DNA from: Tachypleus tridentatus | Taxonomy: Eukaryota > Arthropoda > Merostomata > Xiphosura > Limulidae | Reading direction: 5' to 3' | NCBI RefSeq assembly: GCF_004210375.1 | Contig: NC_134835.1 | Span: 73,872,447 to 73,936,446 of the forward strand | Length of the DNA stretch: 64,000 bases | In this document: positions 22,701 through 32,235 of the stretch, piece by piece | How positions within the stretch are numbered: position 1 is the stretch's first letter | Layout: every line of letters starts with the position of its first letter | The notes under the pieces: generated by a model | The model's database searches: none | The model's input: the letters and a program-made list of their open reading frames with translations, nothing else | Told to the model about the DNA's origin: nothing | Program-made: the position numbers and the translations under genes

Positions 22701-24719
22701 GTGCATTCAACTACTTTAAGTTCAGGACTATTATATTGTGTGATGTTACTATGAAGTAGTTTTGAATTTATCTTTTTGTTTCAATTGATGTATTATTGCA
22801 TCAGAATATCTGGTATGCATCAAATATTCTGGACTTCTGCCAAGGTATAAATAAACGGCGAAAGATTATTTAGATTTAGACTGCGTGATTGTGAATTTAA
22901 TGATAAAGAGAGTAGAGTTACAATTTTAAAGTGAACTTATCACAGACTGTATTGTAATAAAATGACAGAGAGGAATAATTTGTTTTATCAATTGTGTTCT
23001 AAAGTAAATGAACCAGATTATAATGATTTTGACGAAAAAGAGAGTTATTTAAAGCTCTAAATACAACTGCGATAACCAACAATGTGATGAAAATTCGTAC
23101 ATACGTTTGATTTGTTTATAATATGTTATCTTTAAAATAAACGGGCTGTGTTGTCTTTTGCTTATGGTTGAAATTTATCAATAGCATATTACAGACACTT
23201 ACTGTAAATAATTCAGTCTACGAAACTTAACAGTAACAATACAGCTGCGGACTTCCATTACAAAGTGTCAATATAACCAATTTCATGCGACTATTTAAAA
23301 CTAAAAAAACGTTAATGCTTCATCAGAAGAATGTAGACAATGCACTAGCTAATTCTCTCTTTTGAATTTCATGCAAAGCTACACGAGGCATATCTGCGCT
23401 AGCAGTCCCTAAAATAGCAGTGTTAGATTACAAAGGAGGCAGGTAGTCATCACCACTCACTACCAGCTCTTGTAATACTCTTTTACCAACGAATGATGGA
23501 ATTAACCGTCATTATAATGCCCTCATTGCATGTTTGGTATGACGAGGATCCGAAACAACGACCCTCAAATTTCGAATTGAGCGTCCCTAACCATCTGGCT
23601 ATGCCGGTCAAGAAAATGCTATGATCACTTGAATTATAACGATATACGCATAATTTTTAACATCACAAAAATAGAGGTTTTTGAAAAATCAGCACGACAT
23701 TATGTAAATAAACTCGTATTACAACAAACTGTCGTTTCATTTTGTAGTCTTTCAGTAACTCAAGATTAAGAATGTTTCCTGGAAACTCTGTTAGTGCATA
23801 AATATGCATGTGTATGCATTCTATATCAATTACAATTTTTCATATTTTGTGAAGCTTATATTTTTATTGTTTTAATAACAATACTAATATCATGTGTGTA
23901 TATTTTCTTAGAGCAAAGCCGGCCCGGTGGGTTAAGGCGTTCGACTTGTAATCTGATGGTCACGGGTTCGATTCCCCATTGCGCCAAACATGCTCGCCCT
24001 TTCAGCCGTGGAGGCGTTATAATGTGACGGTCAATCCCACTATTCGTTGGCAAAAGAGTAGCCCAAAAGTTGGCGGTGCGTGGTGATAACTAGCTGCCTT
24101 CCCTCTAGTCTTACACTGCTAAATTAGAGACGGCTAGCGCAGATAGCTCTCGTGTAGCTTTGCGCGAAATTCAAAATAGCAATGTCACAATGCGCTATCT
24201 ACCGAGTCCAAATAATATCATTACAGTGATGTTTCCACAGTGTGCCAAATGTAAGCTAATTTGCTTAACGAAGACTTTAAACAGGTAAGTTTAGACTTTC
24301 ACACACGCACAAAAATAATATTTTTTATTAATTCTGATTTTGGCAATCAATTAAACCATGAGTAGTGTTTAGGCAATAAATATAGCATAATATGCATCTT
24401 TACCTTTACGAGAAAGGAATATTTCATAAATGCTAAATGGGCACTAACCACAATTTTTTATTTATGTCTTTACTTGTCTTATACTGTAATTTGATTACAA
24501 TTGCACAATATTCCTATAAGTAAACATTTCCCCATAGTTAAATTTCAAACTAACCTAAAATTTAATTCATTTATTGTTCTTTTTTCCTAGGCTAAACTGT
24601 TTGGAGTGATTATTCGATCAGCAACATTGGTACTGACAATAGGTAGCGCTGCTTTCACTCTCCTTTTACTGATGATGGCTGATGTCGTAACTATTAGCAA
24701 TAATGAACACCTCTTTTGA
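4656..24719 (+). CDS. gene A: gustatory-receptor-like seven-TM protein (5' incomplete)
   Basis: Seven exons join at 4656-4772, 4867-5044, 7685-7784, 8921-9027, 10049-10258, 11526-11657 and 24591-24719, giving 323 residues and a TGA. Hydrophobic segments lie near residues 2-24, 44-68, 115-138, 146-166 and 284-313, matching TM3 to TM7 of gene B. Exon phases equal those of gene B, and shared landmarks include FPLIQ before an exon end, [13 protein letters not shown] and LRAKLFG just before the last TM. Known for the family: arthropod gustatory receptors (7tm_7) are ligand-gated cation channels with a cytoplasmic N-terminus and a conserved last TM. Inferred: a chemoreceptor in the plasma membrane of sensory cells. 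TM1, TM2 and the start codon are not found in the window. All internal splice sites are GT/AG and no stop breaks the frame, so it looks functional. The ligand cannot be told. Confidence 0.75.
4867..5044 (+). CDS. gene A exon (TM4 region)
   Basis: Acceptor attttctag and donor CAT|GTAAGT bound 178 nt. The exon includes the hydrophobic stretch [20 protein letters not shown] and the hydrophilic run [16 protein letters not shown]. It corresponds to gene B exon 7 (181 nt, same phases). Confidence 0.82.
5200..6060. other. unclassified, less AT-rich stretch in intron
   Basis: Composition shifts toward C/T-rich sequence. A 131-codon + frame at 5394-5789 and a - frame at 5376-5561 ([20 protein letters not shown]) overlap. 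The - strand reading looks more protein-like and could be a decayed transposon piece, but I cannot name a family. Confidence 0.25.
6597..6800. repeat. 31-bp minisatellite
   Basis: About 6.5 tandem units. The regular ones start at 6663, 6694, 6725 and 6756, each CGTTATCGGAGACAGGTACT followed by ATAGAACGATC with few changes. Outer units are more diverged. It lies in the second intron of gene A. Confidence 0.9.
6948..7022 (+). repeat. tRNA-derived SINE, family 2, 3' fragment
   Basis: GATACCCGTGGTGGGCACGG is followed by the diverged family 2 body and an acaaacag tail. The head is missing. Confidence 0.6.
7255..7360 (+). repeat. tRNA-derived SINE, family 2
   Basis: Diverged copy: CAGTGGCACGGCGGGATGTC, then ctgcggacttatatcgctag, a decayed B box and 'tttgtgcttaat'. 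Confidence 0.7.
7396..7654 (+). repeat. tRNA-derived SINE, family 1, with target duplication
   Basis: Copy with a shortened head. It is flanked by a 13-bp direct repeat ATACTTGTTATTA (7383-7395 and 7655-7667). It inserted only about 18 bp from the acceptor of the 7685 exon of gene A, so the right-hand duplication overlaps the polypyrimidine side of that intron. Confidence 0.92.
7685..7784 (+). CDS. gene A exon (TM5 region)
   Basis: Exon of 100 nt, phase 0 to 1, with acceptor ttcttttag and donor ATAG|GTAAGT. Residues include [20 protein letters not shown]. Gene B exon 8 is exactly the same length and phase. Confidence 0.85.
8921..9027 (+). CDS. gene A exon (TM6 region)
   Basis: Exon of 107 nt, phase 1 to 0, with acceptor cttttttcag and donor CAG|GTGAGT. 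It ends [12 protein letters not shown], matching LWIILVTFPIIQ at the end of gene B exon 9. Confidence 0.87.
10049..10258 (+). CDS. gene A extra exon with no counterpart in gene B
   Basis: Exon of 210 nt, phase 0 to 0, open throughout, with acceptor ttgcctaattccag and donor ACT|GTAAGC. It begins [18 protein letters not shown], then becomes cysteine- and lysine-rich ([17 protein letters not shown]). Gene B goes straight from FPIIQ to the exon aligned with gene A 11526-11657. This could be an extra or alternative exon, a diverged exon duplicate, or a chance open stretch. Skipping it keeps the frame. Confidence 0.5.
10413..10697 (-). repeat. tRNA-derived SINE, family 1, with target duplication
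   Basis: Reverse-strand full-length copy starting with tgtttgtttg and ending at the GGCCATGCCGGGCC head. It is flanked by an 11-bp direct repeat GACTGGGAGTT (10402-10412 and 10698-10708). Confidence 0.93.
10795..10925 (-). repeat. tRNA-derived SINE, family 2
   Basis: Reverse-strand copy with the best-preserved internal promoter of its family here: B box GGTTTCGATACCC and A-box-like 'ggcacaacggta'. Confidence 0.75.
11526..11657 (+). CDS. gene A exon (loop before TM7)
   Basis: Exon of 132 nt, phase 0 to 0, with acceptor tttaatcgtag and donor AGG|GTAAGA. Residues [18 protein letters not shown] align with FGYQDTIQSDLDSVLLFT in gene B exon 10. This conserved stretch is the best family marker in the gene. 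Confidence 0.85.
11988..12148. repeat. foldback repeat 1
   Basis: Two inverted arms of about 50 bp (11988-12038 and 12099-12148) match with few differences and include AGTTGAATAGACGGAAACTG and its complement. The spacer holds TTTCGAAACGTCGT, a motif shared with foldback repeat 2. Confidence 0.88.
12340..13205. repeat. composite repeat with two diverged internal units
   Basis: Starts near CTAGCAAAGTGTACTCGACT. AAGGAATCACTT recurs at about 12528 and 13002, and TGGAGCTATGGCG at about 12922 and 13151, giving two roughly 470-bp and 230-bp spaced, diverged units. Foldback repeat 2 sits inside. I cannot assign a transposon class. Confidence 0.5.
12713..12900. repeat. foldback repeat 2
   Basis: Inverted arms of about 80 bp flank a short loop. 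The left arm starts CTTTGTAGAATGGACGGCAA at 12723; the right arm ends with its complement at 12890, and weaker pairing continues to 12713 and 12900. Both arms contain GAAAGTCTTCC and the TTTCGAAACGT-type motif. The reading frames in it are by-products of the palindrome. Confidence 0.92.
13206..14867. other. intron of gene A, nothing recognised
   Basis: AT-rich intronic DNA. A short ATCT run lies at about 13379-13394. A 73-codon - frame at 13942-14163 has no recognisable motif. Confidence 0.5.
14868..15062 (+). repeat. transposon-end repeat, copy 1
   Basis: Matches 22371-22562 over about 190 bp with scattered changes (ATTAAATTGAGTAAC, TTTTTTCTTAG, AGATTAATATAATAAAT, TTTTTGGCCATTT). It ends at GACCTTTGCAAGGCACTGTA. 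The GCCTTGCAAAGGTCTTCACT strand resembles, from memory, the terminal repeat of some Tc1-like transposons. Confidence 0.7.
15063..18721. other. intron of gene A, little recognised
   Basis: Apart from the SINE fragment at 15656-15763, I see no named feature. Two opposed frames of about 80 codons at 16383-16700 overlap and resemble no family. A 22-bp tandem duplication of TATTACGAACTTAAATCTAT lies at about 16962-17010. Confidence 0.45.
15656..15763 (+). repeat. tRNA-derived SINE, family 1, 3' fragment
   Basis: Only the distal body remains: CCCAAGAGTTAGCGATGGGT, CCCTCTAGTCTTACACT, then a caaacaaac tail. The head was lost, as in 5'-truncated insertions. Confidence 0.82.
18722..18840 (+). repeat. 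tRNA-derived SINE, family 2
   Basis: Full-length: CACAGTGGTACGTCTGC head, GTTTCGATACCCGTGGTGG B-box region, AGAGCACAGATAGCTCATTG body and an AAACAAACAAAT tail. Confidence 0.85.
18850..20835 (-). pseudogene. decayed hAT-family transposase (ZMYM1-like)
   Basis: On the - strand, from about 20830 leftward, pieces of one protein appear in shifting frames. The first (20822-20532) has [27 protein letters not shown] and [12 protein letters not shown]. The next has [14 protein letters not shown] and, after a frame change, 'GLAF'-type residues. Later come [18 protein letters not shown] and finally [18 protein letters not shown] near 18870-18920. Order and spacing fit hAT transposases related to vertebrate ZMYM1-type proteins, which end in a dimerisation region (TxERLxxL). 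Many stops and frameshifts rule out activity. No terminal repeats were identified. Confidence 0.65.
21229..21330 (-). repeat. hairpin repeat fragment, inverted copy
   Basis: TCTCAAGATGGCTGGTACGG starts the copy. It continues with GTATTAAAACTTTAATTAAA, ATCGACCTTCTTCGGTCATC, TTCAGG and half of the hairpin, where similarity stops at about 21325. It is the reverse of the 1905-2024 repeat. Confidence 0.8.
21590..22080 (-). pseudogene. decayed Tc1-like transposase fragment
   Basis: On the - strand, short frames read WTDEKKN around 21740, then a WQKP-like piece and VPSVKHGG around 21650, in the order expected for the middle of a Tc1/mariner transposase (first catalytic D, then VWRKP, then KHGGG). 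Frames shift often. The opposite-strand frame at 21777-22016 is an artefact. Probably related to the terminal repeats at 22371-22632. Confidence 0.5.
22371..22632 (+). repeat. transposon-end repeats, copies 2 and 3
   Basis: Copy 2 (22371-22562) parallels 14868-15062, including GATTAATATAATAAATTTTT and GACCTCTGCAAGGCAATGTA. A shorter third copy (about 22560-22632) repeats TTTTTTCACAAGAAAATAGC and GGCTTTTGCAAGGCGCTATA. Together they look like duplicated ends of the Tc1-like element just to the left. Confidence 0.65.
22633..23355. other. intron of gene A, nothing recognised
   Basis: AT-rich; no coding, repeat or RNA signal found. Confidence 0.5.
23356..23609 (-). repeat. tRNA-derived SINE, family 1
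   Basis: Diverged reverse-strand copy: GAATTTCATGCAAAGCTACA at its 3' end and CATCTGGCTATGCCGG at its head. Confidence 0.88.
23919..24175 (+). repeat. tRNA-derived SINE, family 1
   Basis: Nearly consensus body with B box GGTTCGATTCCCC. The head reads GGCCCGGTGGGTTAAGGCG and lacks the usual ATGGCCA. It lies 415 bp before the last exon of gene A. Confidence 0.9.
24591..24719 (+). CDS. gene A last exon (TM7 and stop)
   Basis: Acceptor tttttcctag opens 43 codons ending in TGA. AKLFG is followed by a hydrophobic segment with [10 protein letters not shown] and the tail HLF. The first five residues match AKLFR in gene B's last exon. The preceding intron is 12.9 kb and full of mobile DNA. Confidence 0.85.
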   Translation, partial: AKLFGVIIRSATLVLTIGSAAFTLLLLMMADVVTISNNEHLF

Positions 24720-24933
24720 CCTCTCAAATTACCAAAGCTATATAAAAAAATGACAGTATTTAGTTTCATACTGTCTTTGGCAATACCAAGATATCATAGT
24801 GTTAGTGCAAAGTTTGTTTTCTGAGAAACAAAATTCAATGTTATATATTAAACACTGTATTTACTGTGACGTTAGAAATCATTTCGCTACTTGGTGTATT
24901 TAATCAATATTCTGTATTTTAAAAAAGAGATTG

Positions 24934-24939
24934 AATAAA
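24934..24939 (+). terminator. candidate polyadenylation signal of gene A
   Basis: AATAAA lies 215 bp after the TGA of gene A, in a plausible 3' UTR. Confidence 0.5.
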
Positions 24940-25520
24940 AAATAATCCTCAAGCGTTTTGTACATGGTTCGCCAAATCATTTTCATTAAAGAATGTTTAT
25001 CAAACCCTTGCTTTTATACAGGATGCTTCATAAGTCCATCGACAGGCAATCAAAATAGAACTGTTTTAATGTTAAGCATAAAAATCTGCAATAAATTATG
25101 TGTATTCTGGCTACTGCGAGTATTGAAACTCGATTTTTTGTGTTATAAGCAGAAATAAAGAGGAAAAGGAAAATATTTATTATAGGTATGGAATGAAGTA
25201 CCGCTAGTATGCACTGAGGTAATTCAAGGTCATGTCCTTCGAAAATTTCATTAAGGTGCATGATAGACCCAAAAATATCGAGTGTAGACAATACTAAATC
25301 AATCATTTAAACAAGAAACAAAAACTATTCTCAAGAACAAAAGTTGTAAACATAGTTATACCCTTCCATGCATCTGGCATTGTTCCCCTAGAATATGGAT
25401 AATCGACTATAAGCTGACATGACAGCTAAAATACATTGCCATTTGTAATCTGAAAGAAAATATTTGTAGTTTGTTTTGTTGAGTACGGTCACAATTAGTT
25501 TAACTAAATAAGCTACAATG

Positions 25521-26710
25521 TACGCTCAGTGGCCAATTTATTAGATACAGCTGCCCTTTAACGCAACTAGCCAAAGAGCGAATCGCGTGGCTGCAACTCG
25601 TTATATAAAGCATGCAGACATGGTCAAGAAGTTTATTTGCTGTTCGACCAAACATTAGAATGGAGAAGACGAATGACCTAAGCGACTTTGACCGTAAAAT
25701 GATTGTTGGTGTCAGACGTAGTGGTTGCAGCATCTCAAAAACGGCTGACCTCCTGGGATTTTCACGTAATACAGTTTCTAGTTTACAGAGAATGATTAAA
25801 AAAAATAAACTTTCAGTGAACGGCAGTTCTGTAAACTAAAACACCTTGTTAATGAGAGGTCAGGGGAGAATGACCAGACTTATTCAAGATAGCAGGAAGG
25901 CCACATATACTCAAATAACCTCTCTTTATAATATTGGCGTACAGAAGGGCACCTCTGAACGTACAACGCGTAGAACCTTAAAGCGAATGGGCTACAGCAG
26001 CAGAAAACCACGTCTGCTTTCAATCCTGCAGCTAAGGACAGGAAGATTAGGCTACAGTGGACACGGGATCACCAAAGCTGGACGATTGAAGATTGGAAAA
26101 ACGTCGCCTGATCTGATGAATCTCAATTTCTGCTGCAACATGCAAATGATATGGTCAGAATTTGGCATAAACAGCATGAATCCAGGGATCCATTCTGCCT
26201 TGTGTCAACAGTATAGGGTGGTGATGGTGTAATGGTGTGGTGAATGTTTTTTTGGCACACATTAGGCCCCTTAATACCAACCGAGCATCATTGGAATGTC
26301 ACAGCATACTCAAACATTGTTGCTGATGACCATGTGCATCATTTTATGGCCACCGTCTACCCTTTTTTCAATGGCTACCTCCAGCAAGATAATGCACAAT
26401 GTTACAAAGCACGCATCATCTCAAATTGGTCTCACTAACAAGACAGTGATTTCATTGTACTTCAGTGGCCTGCACAGTCCCCAGATATCAATCCAATAGA
26501 ACACCTTTGGGATGAGGTAGAATGGGAGGTTTGCAGCATGATTGTGTAGCTGACAAATCTGCAGGAACTACGTGATTCTATCGAGTCAGCATGAACCAAA
26601 ATCAACACCTTGTTGGGCTCATGCCGTGAATAATTCAGGCTGTTCTGGAGGCAAAAGGGGTCCCACCTGGTACTAGAGATATGTACATAATAAAGTGGCC
26701 ACTGAGTGTA
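25521..26710 (+). mobile_element. Tc1-like transposon, both ends present, transposase broken
   Basis: The element is about 1.19 kb and bounded by TA dinucleotides, with short inverted ends: left TACGCTCAGTGGCCAATTTA, right complement TACACTCAGTGGCCACTTTA. The transposase runs on the + strand from about 25660. A helix-turn-helix part (KTNDLSDFDRKMIVG, SISKTADLLGFSRNTV) is in one frame, stopped by TAA at 25837-25839. Later parts sit in other frames: SDESQFLLQHAN near 26110, QQDNAQCYKARI near 26385 and SPDINPIEHLWDE near 26480. The three acidic positions of the DD34E triad can therefore all be seen, but not in one frame. Family role: cut-and-paste at TA sites. It lies 0.8 kb past gene A. Confidence 0.9.
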
Positions 26711-28019
26711 TATCCCTCGTATATTTAGATACACTGATTTCCTTTAGAGTAATCAGATAGTTTATGCAGAATAACAATTAGGTTGACAGAAAGTCTTAGG
26801 CAAAGTTAAACTGTAACCTTGAGAGACTGGACACAAAGAAAACGAAGTGAAATGATCTTCATTTAACACAAAATAATCAAAATTTATGTATGATACTTAA
26901 AATAGTTTTTCACTGTTTGGGAGTTCTAATTGTTCATCATTCCATGGAAATGTGATGGAGGTTGTGTATCCTCAAGTTATGATCTGTACCTTCAGTGGAA
27001 AAGACAAGTGCCTATGTTTAAATAGTATATTTAACCTTCCACAAATCTCTCCCACAAGCAATGCATGTATCACAGGTGAATGACCCAAAGCAATAGGTGT
27101 CTAGTGCAAAAGTAATTATAGTTGAAACAACATAAAGATGTATGCATGGATTTTTTCTTTGAAGAGTCCATATTAAGTAAGGAGTTGGAAGACACATAAT
27201 TTTCTTACATACTAGATTTCATTATTACTCTAATATGAAATACCATGTACTTTAAACTGATGATTTCACTCAAGTAGTCCTGAATTCTTAATAGATTGTA
27301 GAATATAAAAGTATTAAATCTTTCATTCTCTACCTATAAAAAAAATGATATATATATATTTGTAGATTTATTTACAAATACAAATTACAGATAACCCAAA
27401 ATCTTTTAGTTCATCCATTTAATATTTAAATTAATTTACAATTTTCATAGTCCATTTTCTTACCTTAAAATATGTATATTTGTATATTCAATCATTAACT
27501 TGCTTAGCTATTTAATTTACTTAGTTTCACTTTTTAATAGTATTTAATAATTATGATAATAAGTTACAAAAATATTTATGCATCATTTCCTTGTTAACTG
27601 TTGGAATTTTATATTTTAATTCCTGTATTACTTTAGGAGAAACATGATTTTTACTTGTAAGTAATAATTTCTATTCTTTATAAACAATTATACTCTCCAT
27701 ATTAACATACATCTCACAGGAAATATTTTAGTATAATATAAAGCTATCACAAATTGTTTCAGTTTTATCATTGTATGTTGATATATATTTTTAGACTACA
27801 TTACTGATAAAAATTAAAGGATAATGATGTTTGGATATGTTTGTCTTTCCAAAACTTGAAGAAAAAACACATATTAATGAAATTTATTTGTTACAAAAAT
27901 CATAAGTAAACAATACCAACCAATTTGAAAAATTTATGTACAAGTTAATAAAAAATACCAACATTTGGTAGTCCAAATATCAAAAAACGAGAAAACTTAC
28001 TAAGTTTAACAAACTTGAC
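26711..28019. other. intergenic AT-rich DNA, nothing recognised
   Basis: Very AT-rich between about 27340 and 27960. No gene, SINE or transposon signal could be supported. Confidence 0.5.
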
Positions 28020-28760
28020 AAGATGAGACTTTAGTGGCTGGTAGATTTTCCTTTATTGTTTTCAGCTTCTTTACACCTGCTTCCCACAGCTAATGACATT
28101 TTGGAGGACTTACTGCAGCAGTACAGTCCACTCCTGGATGATGGCAGCTCTTAGGTTCTGAACAATTATAGTAGTAATTATCTCTTTGTTTTCCCTATCA
28201 AGTCCCACACATGCTCAATTAAATTTAGGTTCAGTGATTTAGCAGGCAAGTCTAGTAACTATTCCTTCATACTAATAAACTATTGCATGATCCTGGCAGT
28301 GTGAAAATAGGTGTTGTGTTGCTGATAAAAAAATGCACCTCTGACAACACCAGAAATAGAATAAACAATAAGTAGCAGGATATCATCCATGTAGCATCTT
28401 GTTTTCAATGATCCTCCATCCACCACATAGAGTTCTGTACAACCCTGTATGCCAAATATCATTCTTTTTCAAGTCCAGGTGCTCACATCAGTCACTTGAA
28501 AGTACACAGAACCTGCTCTCATCTGTGAGGAGTAGGGGGGTTTATTGCTGAAGGAGCCAGGTAACATGCTCCGTGGTAAATGCTAGCTAGGTTGTTTGGT
28601 GCCAGGCTTCCTGGTGTCTTCTCCTGTGGCCTTGGATCTGTGCAACAGTCCAATGACCAAATGTTATAGCAATGTCATGATCTATGACATCTCAGTCTGA
28701 GTATGGCTGATCAAAGTGAATGTGACAGCTCTGCAAACCTCAGTTTCACTTAATTTGTTT
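28020..28760 (-). pseudogene. decayed Tc1/mariner-type transposase
   Basis: On the - strand, pieces occur in the order expected for a Tc1-like transposase: LLTDESRFCVL near 28530, a 60-codon frame at 28462-28280 ending with FYQQHNTYFHTARIMQ (the QQDNAxxHTA region, D lost), then AKSLNLNLIEHVWDLIGKT near 28215 and NLRAAIIQEWTVLLQ near 28130. Several stops interrupt it. Terminal repeats were not located. Confidence 0.65.
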
Positions 28761-30249
28761 TTAAAAATGTTCACACCCTTTACAGGTAAACATATCATAG
28801 TCTAGCATTATCTAAACAGTAAACACTTTTCCTAATCAATCAAACTAACCTTTTTCTTTGCAGAATTTGGGTTGATACTCATAAAGGTCTATTACATAAC
28901 AAATTATTGATGTATAAACTTGTAAACCCTAGATGGAATTACTGTAATCATCTATGACATCCATGCTAAACTTGGTATAAAAAAATAACATAAAAAACAG
29001 AAATTTAAACAAACCTTATTATTCTTTAAGTTTTGCTAATAGTTTATTATTCTCTAATGAAACGATTAGCTTTAGTGTAAGTGGCTATGTTCCTTCCTAT
29101 ATCTAACTTCCATACTGAATTACTGACTGAATCAATGAAAAGTAAGAAATACGTAACCTTTGAATGCCTAATAACTTTACAGCCCTCAGTGGTCCTGCAG
29201 CAAATCTGAAGTATAATGCTAAAAATCAGGATTTGATAACTGTAATGTGCATAGTACATTACATAACTTTCTGTTTAATAACCAATAAACAGTTTTCTCA
29301 CATGATAGAGTTAATTTAACACATATCTTAGCATTTTCTCCAAATCCTTAATATGTTGTTTTCAGCTTAAACTTTTTTTTATAAATTTGTAAGTCTAATT
29401 ATTATAACAGCCACATTTTCAACAAGCAAACATTTTGAATTATTATTTATTATACCCATTATTAGGAATATACATTTTAAAAATTCAATTTTCTACTATT
29501 GGCAAGCCCTTGTCAATTTGAACTTTTAGTTCTTCTATATTAGCAAAGATAAATGTGAAATGTTGTACCATAAACAAATATAATAATTGTGCAATTCAAA
29601 TTTAGATTACATATTTATATATATAAACCTGAGTCCAAATACAGAACCCCATGGAACACTGTACTTTCATATTGCATTCACATTACTGAAGATATTTTTA
29701 TTTCTATAGCACACTAATAAATGCTCATGTTGGTGAGAACAGATCATCACCATCTTTTGAAGATACTGACATCCTCATCTCAAAGAGTCACTGAAGTACT
29801 TCAAAGTAAGCTATATCAAACAATTCATCTTCATTAGGTACAATAACAGTCAAAAGATACAAATATTAAACTGATTATTTAGTGGTTCAAGAGCTGTGAA
29901 GAATAACCCTCATGGAAAACAATGGTTCAATACGACTTAAAGACAAAAAATTCACTGGGCACAGTGGGATTCTTTATGCTTACTAGGACTGCTATGCAGA
30001 AAACTAGATGATGTGTACAGAAATTAAAATTTCAGTTGGTACTTCTATGGTTACTATAATCAGAAGTGCACTAATCACTTCTACAACCTTCAAACAAATA
30101 GGCACTTAGGTATTAATAAGATACAGGCAATGGTATAATTAGATAGGGGCTCCATGGTCTTAACGGGAGCCCATTGCTAATTTTTGGCCCACAGAACCTT
30201 AAATTTGCTGCTGGACACAAGATAAGAGATTTCTGCTTTTGTGTTAGAT
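28761..30249. other. intergenic DNA, mostly unassigned
   Basis: AT-rich to about 29600. From about 29640 the composition becomes less AT-rich, and this part may be upstream sequence of the Gypsy remnant that follows. No motif was readable in it. Confidence 0.4.
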
Positions 30250-30905
30250 GCTGGAAATCTGTAGGAGGTCGGTGTAAATTATGTGATCTGTGTTGTAAAT
30301 GAAAGGTCCACATTGGAAATAACATTGGCAAGTACAGCTGTCTTTGTGCTAGTCTTCTGCCACAGAGTAACAGTAGGAATAAACATATTTTAGTGGTGAT
30401 GAACTATTTCACTAAATTACCAAAATCATAAGCTACTAATAACCATAATGCAAAATCTCTCACAAGAAAGTTTGTAAATAAACCTATTTCAAGGTTTAGG
30501 GTGCCAATGGAACTTTATTCAATCAGCAATGAAACTTTGAATCAGTCTCATTTGGAAGAGGTGTGTCCAATCTTAAAAAAACACCAAGTCAACAGCTCTT
30601 CTTCCCTCTTCTGATGGAATGGTGGAAAAAATAGAACAAACACTTGTAAATCAATAAACCATTTAAGTTGATAAATATGAGAGAATATGGGATAAAAATC
30701 TTCCACTTGAGCTGATGAGTTAAGAAAGAGTGCTACATAAAGAAGCAAGAGACAACACACTGGTATAAGTGATTTATGAAAATGCTGAAAAGACTGGATT
30801 TCACAACAACATACTATTGCTGCACAATCCATGCTAAAAGAGAGGACTATCTCCAAGTTTAAGTAAATTATGGAAATGGGCCCTATGTTGTAGTTCAAAC
30901 AATCA
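30250..30905 (+). pseudogene. Ty3/Gypsy-type integrase remnant
   Basis: On the + strand the order of motifs fits a retroelement integrase. A CxxC segment near 30250-30300 (WCRKC, KLCDLCC) corresponds to the zinc-binding end. HILVVMNYFTKLPKS follows near 30385-30430, then FRVPMELYS near 30500 and KSTALLPSSDGMVEKIEQTL near 30583-30642, which matches the 'HPQSDGMVERFNRTL' block of Gypsy integrases. Frame changes and stops show decay. The 116-codon - strand frame at 30548-30898 is its shadow. No LTRs were recognised. Confidence 0.65.
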
Positions 30906-30920
30906 GTGAGGCAATTTGCA

Positions 30921-31345
30921 TCTCAAGATGACTGGTATGGGTATTGTTTGTTTGTTTTGTTTTTTTGAATTTCATGCAAAGCTACTTGAGGGCTATCTGC
31001 ACTAGCTGTCCCTAATTTAGCAGTGCAAGACTAGAGGGAAGGCAACTAGTCATTACCACCCACCACCAACTCTTGGGGTACTCTTTTATCAATGAATAGT
31101 GAGATTGACTGTCACATTATAATTCCCCCATGGCTGAAAGGGTGAGCACATTTGGTGTGACCAGGATTCGAACCTGCAACCCTCAGATTATGAGTCGAAT
31201 GCCTTAACCCACCTGGCCATGCCAGGCAAGATATGGGTATTCAAACTTTTATTAAAATAATGTAGAAAACAACATTTCAACCTTCTTAGGTCATCTTCAG
31301 GTTAACAAAGAGAGCTTGCAAACTCTCTTTGTTAATATTCAAAGC
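30921..31345 (-). repeat. hairpin repeat, inverted copy split by a SINE
   Basis: ATCTCAAGATGACTGGTATG begins the copy. It is interrupted at 30946 by a SINE and resumes at 31242 with CAAACTTTTATTAAAATAAT, TTCTTAGGTCATCTTCAG and the complete hairpin at 31302-31335. It matches the + copy at 1905-2024 almost base for base. Confidence 0.85.
30946..31231 (-). repeat. tRNA-derived SINE, family 1, inserted in the hairpin repeat
   Basis: Full-length reverse-strand copy with a 10-bp target duplication TATGGGTATT (30936-30945 and 31232-31241). The SINE insertion is younger than the hairpin repeat. Confidence 0.92.
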
Positions 31346-31984
31346 ACTAAGCTGATTAACAGGCTGGTAGTAGCAAACAAACTTATTATTCATCAGTTAA
31401 TTAACAAATAAATAAACCAATCTAGCCTAATGTGCTTTTTATATATAGTTCAAATTATTTCTTTAACTTTGGATACGAAGTTCAAAGTCATTAAAGCCAT
31501 AATCATGACATTAGATCAATCTCCATTCTGGTTAAGCAATAACAAATTACTAGAAAGGTCTAGATTAAAAACGTACGTGTTGTAATAGTATGATCCTTTG
31601 AAAAAGTTTCCTTTCATAATTTATAAACAATCAGTGCTGGGACTCTGAATATTTTTAGCCACCATTATTACTTCAGTTGTATGATATTAATTTAATAGTT
31701 TAAAAACCTCACAACAATAAATCTTTATTGAGTTAATTTGAGTTTTCACTTGGTAATACTAAATTATGTTTGTATGTTGTTTTCCCTTGATCTTGAACAC
31801 AGCCCTTTGTGCATCAAACTGGTTTTTCCATTAAATATCTTCCCCCTTTTACAATTAAGTAGAAACTTTGAAGTGCACTTGCTAATAAAAAGCTAATGAA
31901 GTGTTTCAACAATTTAAGAACATTCTGAATGCTTTTCTTCAGCACCTGCTAATTAGGGAGGAATCAGAAACCCCCCTAAAAAGA

Positions 31985-32235
31985 CCTTGACAAATAATCT
32001 GAGGGTTGTGAATTTGAATCCCCATCATGCCAAACATGCTCGTCCTTTCAGCCATGAGGGAGTTATAAGTGATGGTCAATCCCACTATTCATTGGAAAAA
32101 AGAGTAGCCCAAGAGTTGACAGTGAGTGCTGATGACTAGTTGCCTTTCCTGTCTCTAGTTTTAAACTGCTAAATTAGGAACAACTAGCACAGATAGCCCT
32201 CATGGTTTTGTGCATAATTTAAAACAAAACAAACC
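31985..32235 (+). repeat. tRNA-derived SINE, family 1, head-truncated
   Basis: Starts within the head (AATAATCTGAGGGTTGTGAA). It has a diverged body with several CpG-to-TpG type changes and ends AAACAAAACAAACC. Confidence 0.85.

Noticed and set aside
23794-24053. Overlapping frames with [17 protein letters not shown]-like text, also at 57636-57824
   Set aside because: These are translations of the family 1 SINE and recur at every copy.
30548-30898. 116-codon minus-strand frame with hydrophobic stretches
   Set aside because: The plus strand carries the integrase motif STALLPSSDGMVEK, so the minus frame is incidental.
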